From positions 868,001 to 932,000 of the forward strand of contig JABSSW010000002.1 of assembly GCA_018902385.1 (NCBI GenBank): a stretch of DNA of 64,000 nt. The letters run 5' to 3'. This document shows positions 20,526 to 30,605 of the stretch, in pieces. Under the pieces are notes generated by a model, which did not search any database, had not been told where the DNA came from, and saw only the letters and a list, made by a program, of their open reading frames with translations. This stretch comes from Physcia stellaris (lineage: Eukaryota; Ascomycota; Lecanoromycetes; Caliciales; Physciaceae). Each line of letters starts with the position of its first letter. The stretch's first letter is position 1. The position numbers and the translations under genes were made by a program.

Positions 20526-21542
20526 ATGGCGCCAGTACTTCGAAGTCATACTCGTGATGGACGAGAAGAGGCTACTTTGCCACCAACCTTTCATTTCTCC
20601 CGCTTACCCATGGAGATCCAGCTCTATGTCTTACGTTACAGTCTGCCCGAAGAGGAATCAATCGTCAATTTCGGTCGCCTCCTACCAAGGGCTCCTGAGT
20701 TGATCGAAGATGAAGATTTCCGCCGTCTAGGACCCATTCCACCAGCATCTCCCAAATCAATCACAAAGAGCACCCATGAGCGTGAACGTGTCTCTACCGT
20801 CATGGCCATCCTTTCGACTTGCCACCTTTTCCGGACCGAAGGTTGGAGATATCTGGTAAAAACCAACAACTTCACCCATATCCTCGAAGCCGGGACTCAG
20901 GAAATGTCCCGTTTTCCCCGAGCATGGGACCTCGTACCTGCAAAATTCCGTAACCTCACGAGCATGACGCTGAAGGAGGAGCATATCTGCTACTATCAAC
21001 GCCGAATGGAGACCGTGTTCTTGCTGTTTGAGTGCGTGGCGCACATGCCGGCATTACGGACTTTAGGGCTGGAATTCAGCGAGACCAATCCTCTTTATGA
21101 TCTTGACGAGGGGATCCGATTCAGACATGGCAAGACTATTGACAAATGCCGTTCATTTTGCCAAGAGTACATTGGTTTCCGACACGACGAAAAACGAGGG
21201 CTAGCCATGGCTTCTCGCCTTGACGAGGTGAAGCTCGTGGGGATTGAGAATGACGACTTTGGGTATCTATTCGTCTGGATTGCGTCTTGGCTATTGAAAC
21301 CAGGACGCCATATGAGGCTTGAGATGATACCTCCACCTTCCTGGGCTAGTAACGCAGGCAAGGGAACTAGTGAAGAAAAAAGTTTTGCGTCGTTGGAACG
21401 GAAGGAGGTTAAGGCTTGGGTTATGGAGCGACTGATATTCCTGGGCTCTTGGTGGAATGAATTCATCATCCCCTTTATTGAGGAAGGGCCGTATAAGCGA
21501 AATTTCACAGAAAAGACGGATTCGGGCCTGGTGGGCCTGTGA
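20526..21542 (+). CDS. F-box-like/2EXR-type fungal protein
   Basis: An intronless frame of 338 residues from an ATG in good context. Near residue 22 it has FHFSRLPMEIQLYVLRYSLP, the F-box-like or 2EXR-like opening (F..LP.EI...L....LP) shared by many fungal proteins of unknown function. A conserved-looking CHLFRTEGWRYLVKTNNF stretch follows at about residues 98-115, and later LTSMTLKEEHICYY and LRTLGLEF. There is no signal peptide or membrane segment, so it is probably cytosolic or nuclear. If it is a true F-box protein it would recruit substrates to an SCF ligase; if 2EXR, no role is known. The gene is well preserved. Confidence 0.65.
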   Translation: MAPVLRSHTRDGREEATLPPTFHFSRLPMEIQLYVLRYSLPEEESIVNFGRLLPRAPELIEDEDFRRLGPIPPASPKSITKSTHERERVSTVMAILSTCHLFRTEGWRYLVKTNNFTHILEAGTQEMSRFPRAWDLVPAKFRNLTSMTLKEEHICYYQRRMETVFLLFECVAHMPALRTLGLEFSETNPLYDLDEGIRFRHGKTIDKCRSFCQEYIGFRHDEKRGLAMASRLDEVKLVGIENDDFGYLFVWIASWLLKPGRHMRLEMIPPPSWASNAGKGTSEEKSFASLERKEVKAWVMERLIFLGSWWNEFIIPFIEEGPYKRNFTEKTDSGLVGL

Positions 21543-22351
21543 TCTAGCGTTTTGATGCGCAGTTAGATCATTGCAGGAGAAGGAAGCATTCTCCGATTCT
21601 CTTGGTGTCAGTCAGGTGTAGACTGGTCCTCCGTCTGCATTAGAGAGCAAGGAATATATTTGCCTTGCACATAAATTACTAGATTATTAATAACTAATTA
21701 CTTTTCCTTCTTAGGGTAATATTTTGCTTTTCCAACTCCATCCAAATTTTTTCCTTTCCAAGACATCATTTTCGTTATTGAAACGGCTATTGACTTCGTC
21801 TCGTTGCACTATATACTAATTTTGCCAAGTTCGCTTGAATTTGGATGAATTTTCTTGCAAATCATTCACAGCCAAAGAACAACAAGCATAACAAAAAAAG
21901 GACCCACATCCGTACGTTCGAAAGAGTCTCGAAGAACAGACTCATTAACCCAGTACAAGAATTATTTCCTAGCGTGAGGTGCACGGCCTTCGGATAAACC
22001 TGATTCCGGGGCAGTCTATTCCGTATTCCGCCTAAGGACCCCTGAGATAAGACGAAAATCCAGAAGAGTCTCCATGTTGACTGCCTGACTACCATACAAT
22101 TTACCATACAAAGTGAGCAACTGTATCAGAGATATTGCTCAATAATCTGTGTGTCTCTCATTGACAAGGTTTGAACTCAACAGCAGTGCTTTCTCTATCT
22201 ATGTGACCTTTGTTAAGCAACTGTGAAAGTACTCTGTCATACAAATTAATATGCGAAGTGACCATAAAGACTGCTGACAAACAGTGTAAAATTGAAAGAT
22301 TCGATCTTGATGTAAGCGATGTATTAGCGATATGCGATAATCGTGCAGTTG
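21543..22351. other. AT-leaning intergenic region
   Basis: About 0.8 kb of mixed composition, with homopolymer-rich stretches around 21660-21860. No gene, RNA or transposon was recognised. Confidence 0.4.
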
Positions 22352-22480
22352 CTCAACAACGCTAACTCAACAACGCTAATGTGAGATGCACGCTAGAAGA
22401 GTTCTTGTATATATATTGCAATTGCAATAGAAATTGCAATAGAGATTGCAACAATGTTGCAATTGCAATTGCAACATTGA
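22352..22480. repeat. Simple repeats with hairpin potential
   Basis: A 14-bp unit, CTCAACAACGCTAA, occurs twice in tandem (22352-22379). At about 22417-22479 follows a run of ATTGCAAT-type words that is partly self-complementary and could fold into a long imperfect hairpin. Confidence 0.6.
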
Positions 22481-23004
22481 GATTCAGTCAAAAGTCAATC
22501 GGGAATTGCTTGAACGAAACGCTCGATTTCTGCGATTTGAACGTAATGATGTGTATATTCGAACGCAAAATCATCAACGCCTCAACGTATAATCGTGAAT
22601 TGTCAATGTGGTGTTCCGTACATCAGAGCGGTGGCCGTGGTGGTGATGACAGGGCCAGGTGAAGGTGGCAAAAGCTGTGATGTTTGTTAACCCCAACCCT
22701 AAGATAAAGCGCTGTTGCAATTTGCAGGCGTTTGCCTTGTTATCCAGGATACATCGCACTCCAGCAAGCCCCACGCCCAGCTTCCGATCCACTGAAAAGC
22801 GATCCTCGCAAGGGGCGGCTGTCGCCTTGAACCTCGTACCTTAACGCGGTCATCCACACGCGTGGGGGTAAACCATCATGAATCATGATCGAAAAGCCCT
22901 GATAAGGGTCACACGAGAGAAAATATGGCCCTTGTAGCTATACTTCATCCTTCAATCCCCAGCACGTGAGGCAGGCGTAGGACATTCGCTTTAGTATCCC
23001 CATC
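22481..23004. other. Intergenic spacer
   Basis: No gene was recognised. The right part should be the promoter of the secreted-protein gene at 23005. Confidence 0.4.
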
Positions 23005-23742
23005 ATGAAGCCTTGGAGTCCAGCCTTGGCCATCACCCTCACCCTCCTCCCTTTCGCAGCCCACAGCGCGCTTCTCCCCGCCTCCTCAGCACCCAGCCAG
23101 CCCCAGCTCAATCTCACCGCCCATGGGTAAGTCCCTCCCTCCCTCCCTCCCTTCACCCCTCCAGAATATCCCACAGCATCCACGCACTGACACCCCCCCC
23201 TCAAATCCAGCTCCATCGACCTCCACGTCCCCGGCACCAAAACAACCCTCACCTTCTCCGAATACGGCGCCCTCCTCTCCCAAACCGAGCTCGACCTCTG
23301 CGTCATCGAAGGCCTCGCGCACGCCATGGCCACCGTCATGAGCCTCAAGCGCGACTCCGTGCTCCCGCGCAGCAAATTCACGCAGAAATACGGCGAGGTG
23401 GAGATCTCGGTGCAGGACTCGGGCCAGTTCGCGTTAAGGCTCACTTATGGCACTGTGGCGAATATGCTGAGGGGTGTGGCGCTGTTTATGAGTCTTTATG
23501 GCTGGTATGAGGTTGTGGTAGGGGTGATGGATGATGGGATGGGACAGATTGGTGTTGGGAGGGTCAGGAGGGCGGGGAGGGGTGCGGGGAGGGGGTGGAG
23601 TGAGGTGGGGAGGGTGCTGGGGTGGGTTAGGCGTATGGGAGGGGATTCTGTTGCATTGGGGTTGTCGACTCGGGTTTATAAACGAAAGTGGATCAATACG
23701 ACGCAAGATCAGGATTTCCAGTCTTCGAGATACCATATCTAG
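23005..23742 (+). CDS. Hypothetical secreted protein
   Basis: Two exons: 23005-23126 and 23211-23742, with an 84-bp intron (GTAAGT..CAG, CACTGACAC branch-like site), 217 residues. Exon 1 encodes a signal peptide (MKPWSPALAITLTLLPFAAHSA). The mature part starts with a proline/serine-rich lead and then a compact domain: TLTFSEYGALLSQTELDLCVIEGLAHAM, FTQKYGEVEISVQDSGQFALRLTYGTVANMLRG, and a hydrophobic segment VALFMSLYGWYEVVVGVM. The C-terminal third is G/R-rich and looks unstructured. I do not recognise a named family. Secretion or wall association is inferred from the signal peptide. One cysteine pair at most is possible, so a classic cysteine-rich effector is unlikely. Confidence 0.6.
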
Positions 23743-24232
23743 ATACGACGTGAACGTAGATTTAGACTTTTGTAGATATGAGAGGAAGCTTGTGCTAATA
23801 GACTACTACCATCCGAGAATTCTGTAGAGTTGCAATGTGTGAAGATGTACGTGAATGTTGAAGCCTCTTTTGCGTATACCGACTTGTGACATATAGGCGT
23901 GTGCTTGATCACCTGATGATTTCTGTCGAACAGATTCCGATGCCACCCGCATGGTGAAAAAAGAGGGCGAGATCTTGTTCGTGACACCGACGCACTTGCG
24001 CCTACTTACGTGGCACAGCAAATAGGGTCCATGGAGCAATCGCTGCTGCCTGAACAGCATTATCTTGACACTTCATGACCGTCCCAGTCCTAGTGTATAC
24101 CTTACCTCCTCATGTTAGGGTCCCCGCGTATTTTGCATTCGGCTACTACCGCCACCTTGGTAGCGATTTCGTCAGGCGAATCTCGAGAAGGACCACCATC
24201 ACCAAGCATCCCCAACTCGGTCACCTAAACTG
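23743..24232. other. Intergenic spacer
   Basis: No gene was recognised between the secreted-protein gene and the protease pseudogene. Confidence 0.4.
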
Positions 24233-25030
24233 ATGTCGGCCGAGGAACTTTTTTTGCAAGGCTTTTGCATTGTCCCTTGTGGAAGCACGTTGATGGGCCT
24301 GAACAAGTCAGAGCTGAATCTCCTATGAAGGAAACAGCGGCAGCTAGTCACCGATGCTGCCACACTACTACCATCTCTGCTAGAAGTTCCTAATAATCTC
24401 AACGCCCTGGGCGCGACCCTAATATTCCCGGACGATGAAGCCGGTACCACAGTCTGCGTCGATTCAGCGGGCTGGGTCTCGACCTGCTCCCATTGTTCTG
24501 GGGACACCGAAGAGGAATAGCAGGCTAATAGGCGGAAATGGCTTGTATTATACAATGGCTCTGCAGTCCAGGTCGATTGCCGTGTTTGGGAGTCTCGACT
24601 AGATCTTGCACTTGCAAAGATCATTGCAATTGAGTCCGATGACGCGAGGCCTGGTCAGTTTCCGAGCTTCAGCTATGTGACGCTTGCGGCGGAGACGTCT
24701 AGAAGACGCGTGGGAATATCTGTATTGGCCAACCTGGCCGGGATGATGTCAAATCTAGCACCGCTCGAAAGACGCAGTATAACCTCGTGAGACCTTGGAA
24801 CGGTATTTAGAGGTATGGTCACTGATGTCAATCCTTCGGATAACTCCTCTATTGGCACGCTGTAGCTTGATGCTTGGACCTATTGGGGCCGTTCTGGAGC
24901 ACCCGTTTTGAGAACAGAGGATGGGGCCTTGGTGAGCTTGCATTCCTGTCGGGACGATAAGATAAACATGCGGCATCGCATACCATTTGCTGCCATACAG
25001 AACTTCCCAGAAAGGCATTTACCACGGGCT
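24233..25030 (+). pseudogene. Decayed trypsin-like serine protease gene
   Basis: Plus-strand translation gives scattered pieces of a fungal trypsin-like peptidase: LPSLLEVPNNLNALGATLIF, RRKWLVLYNGSAVQVDC, LDLALAKIIAIE, a FPSFSYVTLA strand, RGMVTDVNPSDNSSIGT, and LDAWTYWGRSGAPVL, in which GRSGAP is the nucleophile-serine loop; then MRHRIPFAAIQ near the end. The frame is broken by stops at 24326, 24518 and 24863, each explicable as one C-to-T change (CGA to TGA, CAG to TAG), and by at least two frame changes, near 24720 and 24810. The pieces are collinear and cover the whole catalytic region, so a single-copy relic is likely rather than a chance match. C-to-T stops are what RIP or cytosine deamination would leave. 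Confidence 0.68.
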
Positions 25031-25346
25031 TCCCAACTTCGGAAGAATGGAATTCAGTATTTGACCTCTTGAGGCTCTGTAACAGATTAAATGATCTTTT
25101 CTGTCGTTGTGAATAATGACTGACTGAGATGCCGACCGGGACGGCTTGGTCGGGTCGCAAGAGCCACGTCTAGACGGAGTAATTTGTAGCTCGCGTATGA
25201 CAATGTGTGCGGAAGTATGCGCGACTTCCTGCGCCTATACTCTGTCTTCTTGCATGCGACGCCGTAGCGGTTCACCCACCACTCTTATACTCCGTCCAAT
25301 CTACTAATCTAGCCAAATTTCAACGTGTAGAACATCACAGATCGTC
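25031..25346. other. Intergenic spacer
   Basis: No feature was recognised; this is presumably the promoter region of the secreted-protein gene that follows. Confidence 0.4.
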
Positions 25347-25961
25347 ATGCCGCGAATCGCACAATGCTGTCAGGTGCTCACATGTGTACTCCTTTTCATC
25401 GCCCTGTCCGCCCACGCCAATCCACTCCAACCTCCACTGCGCTTTCCAGGCACCGACTGCGTCCAAAAAAGGAGCTGGATTCAGAGCCAGGTACTCTATG
25501 ATCACTGCAACACAGCTCTTTCATTTTTCCGTAGCTTCGAAGCAAACAAGAACCCCCGCCAACTTTTTGAATTCATCGGAAATGGTGGCCAGCAGGTCAC
25601 CCATCTGTTGCCTTTGAGAACCCCACGGTTATACAGGTGGGAGTCCTGCACAATTTCGCTGACGATGCTGCAATCGTTTCCAACCGACCTCTTACCAAGA
25701 CAAGTTCCAAGGACAAGTCCTGGGCCCCAGACTGATATCGCCACTTTGGAGGAGCTGCAAGGAGCTGCGAAAATGATTGTGGAGAACTGCGTGCGAGGTA
25801 ATTGGGCAAAGCCAATTCCTAGTGTCGGAATAAATATGATGGGGAGAGCGCACAAAGCGATTGCGGTGAACATTTGGCAGACGGGGTCGCTTGCGGATCA
25901 GTGGTATACGCAGTTTGGATCGCTTGGGAAGATCGAAAATGGCACTTTGGCAATCGAGTGA
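25347..25961 (+). CDS. Small secreted protein, unknown function
   Basis: An intact frame of 204 residues from an ATG, with a signal peptide (CCQVLTCVLLFIALSAHA, cleavage near residue 24). The mature protein begins NPLQPPLRFPGTDC, has YDHCNTALSFFRSF, then WESCTISLTML, and ends with ATLEELQGAAKMIVENCVRG and a GGINMMGR-like turn. This layout, with four or five spaced cysteines, a TISL strand and a helix before the last cysteine, recurs among small secreted proteins of ascomycetes with no known activity. A 45-bp in-frame segment (about 25593-25637, GTCACC..ACAG) could be an intron; both versions stay open. An extracellular role is inferred from the signal peptide alone. Confidence 0.62.
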   Translation: MPRIAQCCQVLTCVLLFIALSAHANPLQPPLRFPGTDCVQKRSWIQSQVLYDHCNTALSFFRSFEANKNPRQLFEFIGNGGQQVTHLLPLRTPRLYRWESCTISLTMLQSFPTDLLPRQVPRTSPGPQTDIATLEELQGAAKMIVENCVRGNWAKPIPSVGINMMGRAHKAIAVNIWQTGSLADQWYTQFGSLGKIENGTLAIE

Positions 25962-26351
25962 TGTTTGACGATCAAAGTCCGCAGGACCACAAGTCTGATT
26001 CTGTCAATTGATGCCTACTTTGCATGTAATGTCTCGGCCGCAAATCTTCAAAAGACATCCCGTGTTCCACCAGTATCCATACGCCAGTGCATTGAAATTG
26101 GGCTACCTGCACCGAACCAAAGCGTAATCGTTTGCTTTAGCCTGCACCCGTTCATGGTACAAAGCAGATATATATCACTATGATCTGATTGAAACTGTCC
26201 TTCTTATTTCATTTTCACTCGACGAAAGTTGTATCCGCTCGGACTGATATCCACTCGGTCTATTACATGCCTAGGAAAGGTCGCAATATAGAGATATAAC
26301 AGAGATGACTGAAATTCCAAATTAGAGGATAGGATTTGAGGGAGGTTCCAG
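25962..26351. other. Spacer between convergent genes
   Basis: This contains the 3' ends of the converging secreted-protein and HET genes. No other feature was seen. Confidence 0.45.
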
Positions 26352-29207
26352 TTATTCCAAAATCACGGTTCGTGCGACAGGTAAAGGGTCAAGAGACTTC
26401 CAAGACTCCTTGTAGATTCGCCCTAGTCCAAGTCTGCTTGCGGAATGACCATCAGCAGTCCACTCGATGAGCATGACGTTGTAGAGAGGAAAATTTGAGC
26501 AATTTCCATCTTGGGACATTGGCTGTCCGATGTCAAGATACAGCGCTTCAGAGATCACTATGAGTTCGTGAACATCAGGATCGAATTCCCGGGGACCCAT
26601 ACCATCAAGCCGGACGGAACCAACTTCTTTATCAGACAAGTTCAGTAGAGGGTATTTCAAGGGTACTGTGGGACTCAGTACCGCGGAGCGTGCAATCCGT
26701 CCGAATCGCAATGCCTTGGAGCAGCTTGTGCGGAATATTAGATGCTGTGGTCCAAGGAGACGCAACGTAGATTGTGGTAGATCAGCTGCTTGTACTTGCA
26801 GCTTCCTCTCGGCGACAGATGTGGAGTCTAGAACAAGCATCTCGATATCCTCCATGATGTTATCCCATCTTTCAAGCTGTTCATGACCGCTTTTGCTACC
26901 ATTTGACATCATTGGAGGATATTGCTCCCATTCACTTGGTAGCTGTCGTGTAGATGCATCGATTGGAACCCCGAATCCATTCCCATTCAAGAGCTTCAGC
27001 TCATAATCTTGCCAAATATACCATCGAAGAAGGGGTCGAAACCATTCCTGGCCTGTTCCGCTAGCTACCCTACGCAGCGACCAGTCATCCTGAGGTTGGA
27101 CTTGGAAAGCACTTGCGTACTTGACTTCGCCCCTCCAGCCGGCCCAGGACCAAGAAGGAATTGCAGCACAGTCTCGGCGTTGAAGTCGCTCAGCAGGGCG
27201 CCAAAGAATAGCCGCATCTAGCAGAGCCTGTGGAAAGCCCTGCCTTATAGGGCTTTTGAAGCACACTTGAAAGATATGTAACAATCCACCTATCGCATCG
27301 AGAACCTCAGAATCTTGGTCGATCTGCTTTTGAGAGTATTGCTGGATTAATTGGGTATACTCCTTAAAAGCCCCCGATCTCATGACATGGGTTGTACCGT
27401 CATTTAGCTTTCGCAGACTACAATCACCATAGCCATCTTTCGGAGACTTGATACCAAATTCTTGTGGCTTGATGGCCAACCACGGGTGTAGATCCAACTT
27501 GTGTCCAGACTCAGCAGCTGTCGTGTCCTCAGAAGCAGAGCATTTGTGGCATCGCCAGTGGATCTGGCCTCCACTGAAATAGATGATGCGCCGTGAAAAT
27601 AGACGTTCCTGGAAGGTCCAGGCTCGCTGAGCCCACGGAGAGCTGTCGAGATCTCGAAGAGGTGGCAACGGTAGCATGATACGAGTATTAGGCTGTATTT
27701 CTTCCGATATCTGCCGAATATGCCGTGAATCTCGTTCGACCCCACCTAGGCCTACATCCCCATGTTGTGCATCGGCTGCCACAATCGTGAGAAGTGCATT
27801 ACCAAAAATACGATCCATCGAAGCGTGTTGCTTCGACTTATCCAACTCATTGTCCTGTTCGATGCATAGGCTATCAATCCACAAGTATCGCTCCTCGAAA
27901 CCACGAGTGACGTTGATAGCGTCTCGTACCAACTTCGATAAATCATTTCGGAAATGTCTAAGTAGCCCATGAGGCCGCGTGAGCTTGAGCTTGTTGCTTG
28001 TGAGAAGCTTCAAACTTTGACTTTCGCCTCTTACAAAGCTCAATGTGAGATAACGATAACTCCATGCAGTAGAACTAGTGACCTCAACGATGGACAGATC
28101 CTCTACATCAACAAGACGAATGAAGTCTGGCTTTCCTAGACGGAACGGCCAGCCCTGCTTACTACAAGATGATCCATGATTCTGCTCGCAATGCTCCAGC
28201 CAAATTCGTCCCACAGAAAGATCGATCTGGCTTGGGTCCAGGATGCGACCATAGGTTATAGTGGAGGGCCTTGATACAGCTGAATCTAAGATGTGATTGG
28301 ATTCGATACGTAGTCTAAAGCTACTTAAGGCTGTTATCTTAGATATTTGACCACGCCCATAACCCCACAATTGGATGTCTAGGAGGCCCGTGGCCAAAGG
28401 GTTGTTAGAAATCGTGATATAGCATGGCAGCGTTATTGTTACCTCAGGTCGTCCACTTATCTGAGAGAGAGGAGAGCATGCATTTTGTAATGGTTCAACC
28501 GCGATGAAGCCTTGCTCAGAAGCCTCTTGAATAGCCGCATCACCAGCAGACGGTCTAGCCACCGTAGTTCGCAGTCCAAAAGGCCAGTTCCTGAGGTGTT
28601 CCCAGGGTGTATTAGTATCAATCCATGCGTCTTCGGCCAAAGTCTCAGATAGCCAATCATCCATAGATCGACTTCGAAGCTTCGTTGGCAGATGCATAAA
28701 TACTTCTGGGTGCTTGAACGGGTCATTCTGGGACTCGCACAGCGAACGTATCAGCAGACTGCAGAACGGACAATCATTTTTGTGCCAGATCAGACGCTTC
28801 AATGGCGAGGTCCATATCCGTCCAGGCTCCGGATTGTTCATACAACTCTCGAGCGGAAAAAGTTGGCACTTGCTGCACAAATGGCGCAATGCAGAGACCG
28901 AGTGAATGGAGCTATTCGATCGATGCTTCTGCTCCTTACGTTTTTTTGCAGATAATGCCGCTCGAGCCGCGGTCCATGAATCGTACTTGTCGGCCGTCTG
29001 GGATACTTGATGGCGCAGTGCACCCTTGATTTCGACAGACTGTGAGCCTCTTGGATGCACAGAAGTCTTAGGGGTACCCTTTGGCTCAGCCGACATGGCA
29101 CGAGTGTGAGTAACGCCATCGATAGCAGGTGGATCTTGAAGTGATTGTTCAAAGCAAATTGGGAAAGCGGGAACCCGGGTTGGGGAGGTTGCCCATGCTC
29201 CAACCAT
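26352..29207 (-). CDS. HET-domain protein (heterokaryon incompatibility type)
   Basis: An intronless minus-strand frame of 951 residues starting at ATG 29207. Residues 111-149 carry a cysteine cluster (LCSKCQLFPLESC, DCPFCSLL), as often precedes the domain in this family. The HET domain (Pfam PF06985) spans about residues 385-545: YLTLSFVRG at 386-394 (commonly YxxLSYxWG, so the tryptophan is replaced), YLWIDSLCIEQD at 441-452, a MDRIFGNALLTIVAADA block, and AQRAWTFQERLFSRR at 526-540, followed by a CHKC pair. The C-terminal 350 residues include IPSWSWAGWRGEV, typical of the family. HET proteins trigger growth arrest or cell death when unlike strains fuse, and many paralogs have no tested role. 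No NACHT or WD40 partner domain is present. The frame is intact over 2.9 kb despite nearby decayed genes. Confidence 0.88.
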   Translation of the reverse strand: MVGAWATSPTRVPAFPICFEQSLQDPPAIDGVTHTRAMSAEPKGTPKTSVHPRGSQSVEIKGALRHQVSQTADKYDSWTAARAALSAKKRKEQKHRSNSSIHSVSALRHLCSKCQLFPLESCMNNPEPGRIWTSPLKRLIWHKNDCPFCSLLIRSLCESQNDPFKHPEVFMHLPTKLRSRSMDDWLSETLAEDAWIDTNTPWEHLRNWPFGLRTTVARPSAGDAAIQEASEQGFIAVEPLQNACSPLSQISGRPEVTITLPCYITISNNPLATGLLDIQLWGYGRGQISKITALSSFRLRIESNHILDSAVSRPSTITYGRILDPSQIDLSVGRIWLEHCEQNHGSSCSKQGWPFRLGKPDFIRLVDVEDLSIVEVTSSTAWSYRYLTLSFVRGESQSLKLLTSNKLKLTRPHGLLRHFRNDLSKLVRDAINVTRGFEERYLWIDSLCIEQDNELDKSKQHASMDRIFGNALLTIVAADAQHGDVGLGGVERDSRHIRQISEEIQPNTRIMLPLPPLRDLDSSPWAQRAWTFQERLFSRRIIYFSGGQIHWRCHKCSASEDTTAAESGHKLDLHPWLAIKPQEFGIKSPKDGYGDCSLRKLNDGTTHVMRSGAFKEYTQLIQQYSQKQIDQDSEVLDAIGGLLHIFQVCFKSPIRQGFPQALLDAAILWRPAERLQRRDCAAIPSWSWAGWRGEVKYASAFQVQPQDDWSLRRVASGTGQEWFRPLLRWYIWQDYELKLLNGNGFGVPIDASTRQLPSEWEQYPPMMSNGSKSGHEQLERWDNIMEDIEMLVLDSTSVAERKLQVQAADLPQSTLRLLGPQHLIFRTSCSKALRFGRIARSAVLSPTVPLKYPLLNLSDKEVGSVRLDGMGPREFDPDVHELIVISEALYLDIGQPMSQDGNCSNFPLYNVMLIEWTADGHSASRLGLGRIYKESWKSLDPLPVARTVILE

Positions 29208-30016
29208 GATGAAACGAATCCAACAAAATCAGCACTCCACTGTCATCTTCTGATTACACATAAGCTTTGCCATAGCTATCAGGACAGGAGAAGCAAGAGC
29301 ATGGTCATATGCGATTGATGTTTTTTTTGGGTCGGGCTAGAGATATTCCCTAAAGTTTGTATGCAGATAGATCATGTTATGGTTATATATGGTTTATACA
29401 TGCAAAAAAGTTTGCGAGCGAACGTGCGAAGGTAGTGGAAAATGTCTCGTGTCCTGATCGTGTGCATTATTGCTCCTTCAGCTCTTCAGCTCCCCCTTGA
29501 GGGTTTAGTTTGACTAAAAGGCACGCTAGCCAAGCTCAGATGACTCTAACCTTATACGGCAAGCGCAATCTGATTATGCGACAGGTCGCGTTTGGCTGCA
29601 AACAAACAAACAACAACAGCTTTATGCATTCCTTTATAATCTCGGTCACTACTCACCTGTCCAAAGCAGATAAGAGCATTGTCAGGAGATTACCAGTGCA
29701 CAGAATTCGGTGGTGAAGACTGAACCTTTGTCGTCTACTGTCAATTCCCCGATCAACACGCGATCACATTACTTCAGTGCTTCATCTTATGCAGGAGAAG
29801 TGACCTACCTCTCGAAAGTCTCGCTCAAAATTTGCAGCTTGCTTGGGTCCCCTCTAATGGTGATAAGCGAAAATCTGGATCATCTAGTCAACGCAAGATC
29901 CCCATGATGTTTTTGACCTTAGTAAGATAGGATAGGGTATCTGAATATTTCACACCCAGGTACTTCGCTAGATACAGTTGTCAAGTATTGGATTACGACA
30001 TCATTTTCCTCCTTTC
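29208..30016. other. Intergenic region, no gene recognised
   Basis: This includes the promoter side of the HET gene. Short frames only; no repeat or RNA gene recognised. Confidence 0.4.
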
Positions 30017-30235
30017 CTACTTCAAGTTCCTTAAATCAGTCGCCTTACGGATCAAGTAATCCATAGGACGTTTCGCCCGTCCCTCACACTCCCAGCAGTC
30101 TTCATTCATCCATTCGAAAGCGACTTCAGTCTCTCTACAACGCTGGCCATGACTCATGGCCAGCACATCGCATGGCAAGACCCGCTTGTCTTCTACATGT
30201 CCGCATGCGCCCAGGATTTGGACCGTCAGACACAT
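30017..30235 (-). CDS. Small CxxC protein, possible gene fragment
   Basis: A 72-residue minus-strand frame from ATG 30235. It has CGHVEDKRVLPCDVL, a GQRC, and EWMNEDCWECEGR, a spacing of cysteines and one histidine that suggests a small zinc-binding unit of a kind I have seen at the N-terminus of uncharacterised fungal proteins. There is no signal peptide. The frame stops after a short basic tail, so it may be a genuine small protein or a leftover of a longer gene. No known family is claimed. Confidence 0.38.
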   Translation of the reverse strand: MCLTVQILGACGHVEDKRVLPCDVLAMSHGQRCRETEVAFEWMNEDCWECEGRAKRPMDYLIRKATDLRNLK

Positions 30236-30605
30236 GATGCGAGACGCTAATTTTACGATGCTGTTTTGCAAGATGCGTTTTTTTTATGAACAGCTTGCAC
30301 TCCTCGCAGTTTTATGAGTGTTCTCAGCCTTTGTTCGGGCAACCAACAATGGCATTCACCTTTATATTTCTAGTATTCTCCAACACTGCAAACGGTACCC
30401 CTTTCTTTCAAGTTCCAAAAACACGAACTTCTTTGTGAAGCAACGTGTTCTCCTATTTCCTCGTCGGTCGTTCTGTGTCCGTTACCCAGGATGCCTTTCA
30501 AGTCACCTCTGAGCGACATTTCTTGACATCTCTTACATTATATCATGTTTTATAATAGCCATTTAGAATATACTATATACTCTCCCCTGACTTCATTCAA
30601 TCATA
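30236..30605. other. Intergenic spacer
   Basis: The upstream region of the gene at 30606; A/T-rich just before the start (30535-30600), as for a fungal promoter. No specific site was recognised. Confidence 0.4.

Noticed and set aside
26668-28955. Plus-strand frames inside the HET gene
   Set aside because: They are antisense shadows of a 951-residue frame with clear HET motifs.
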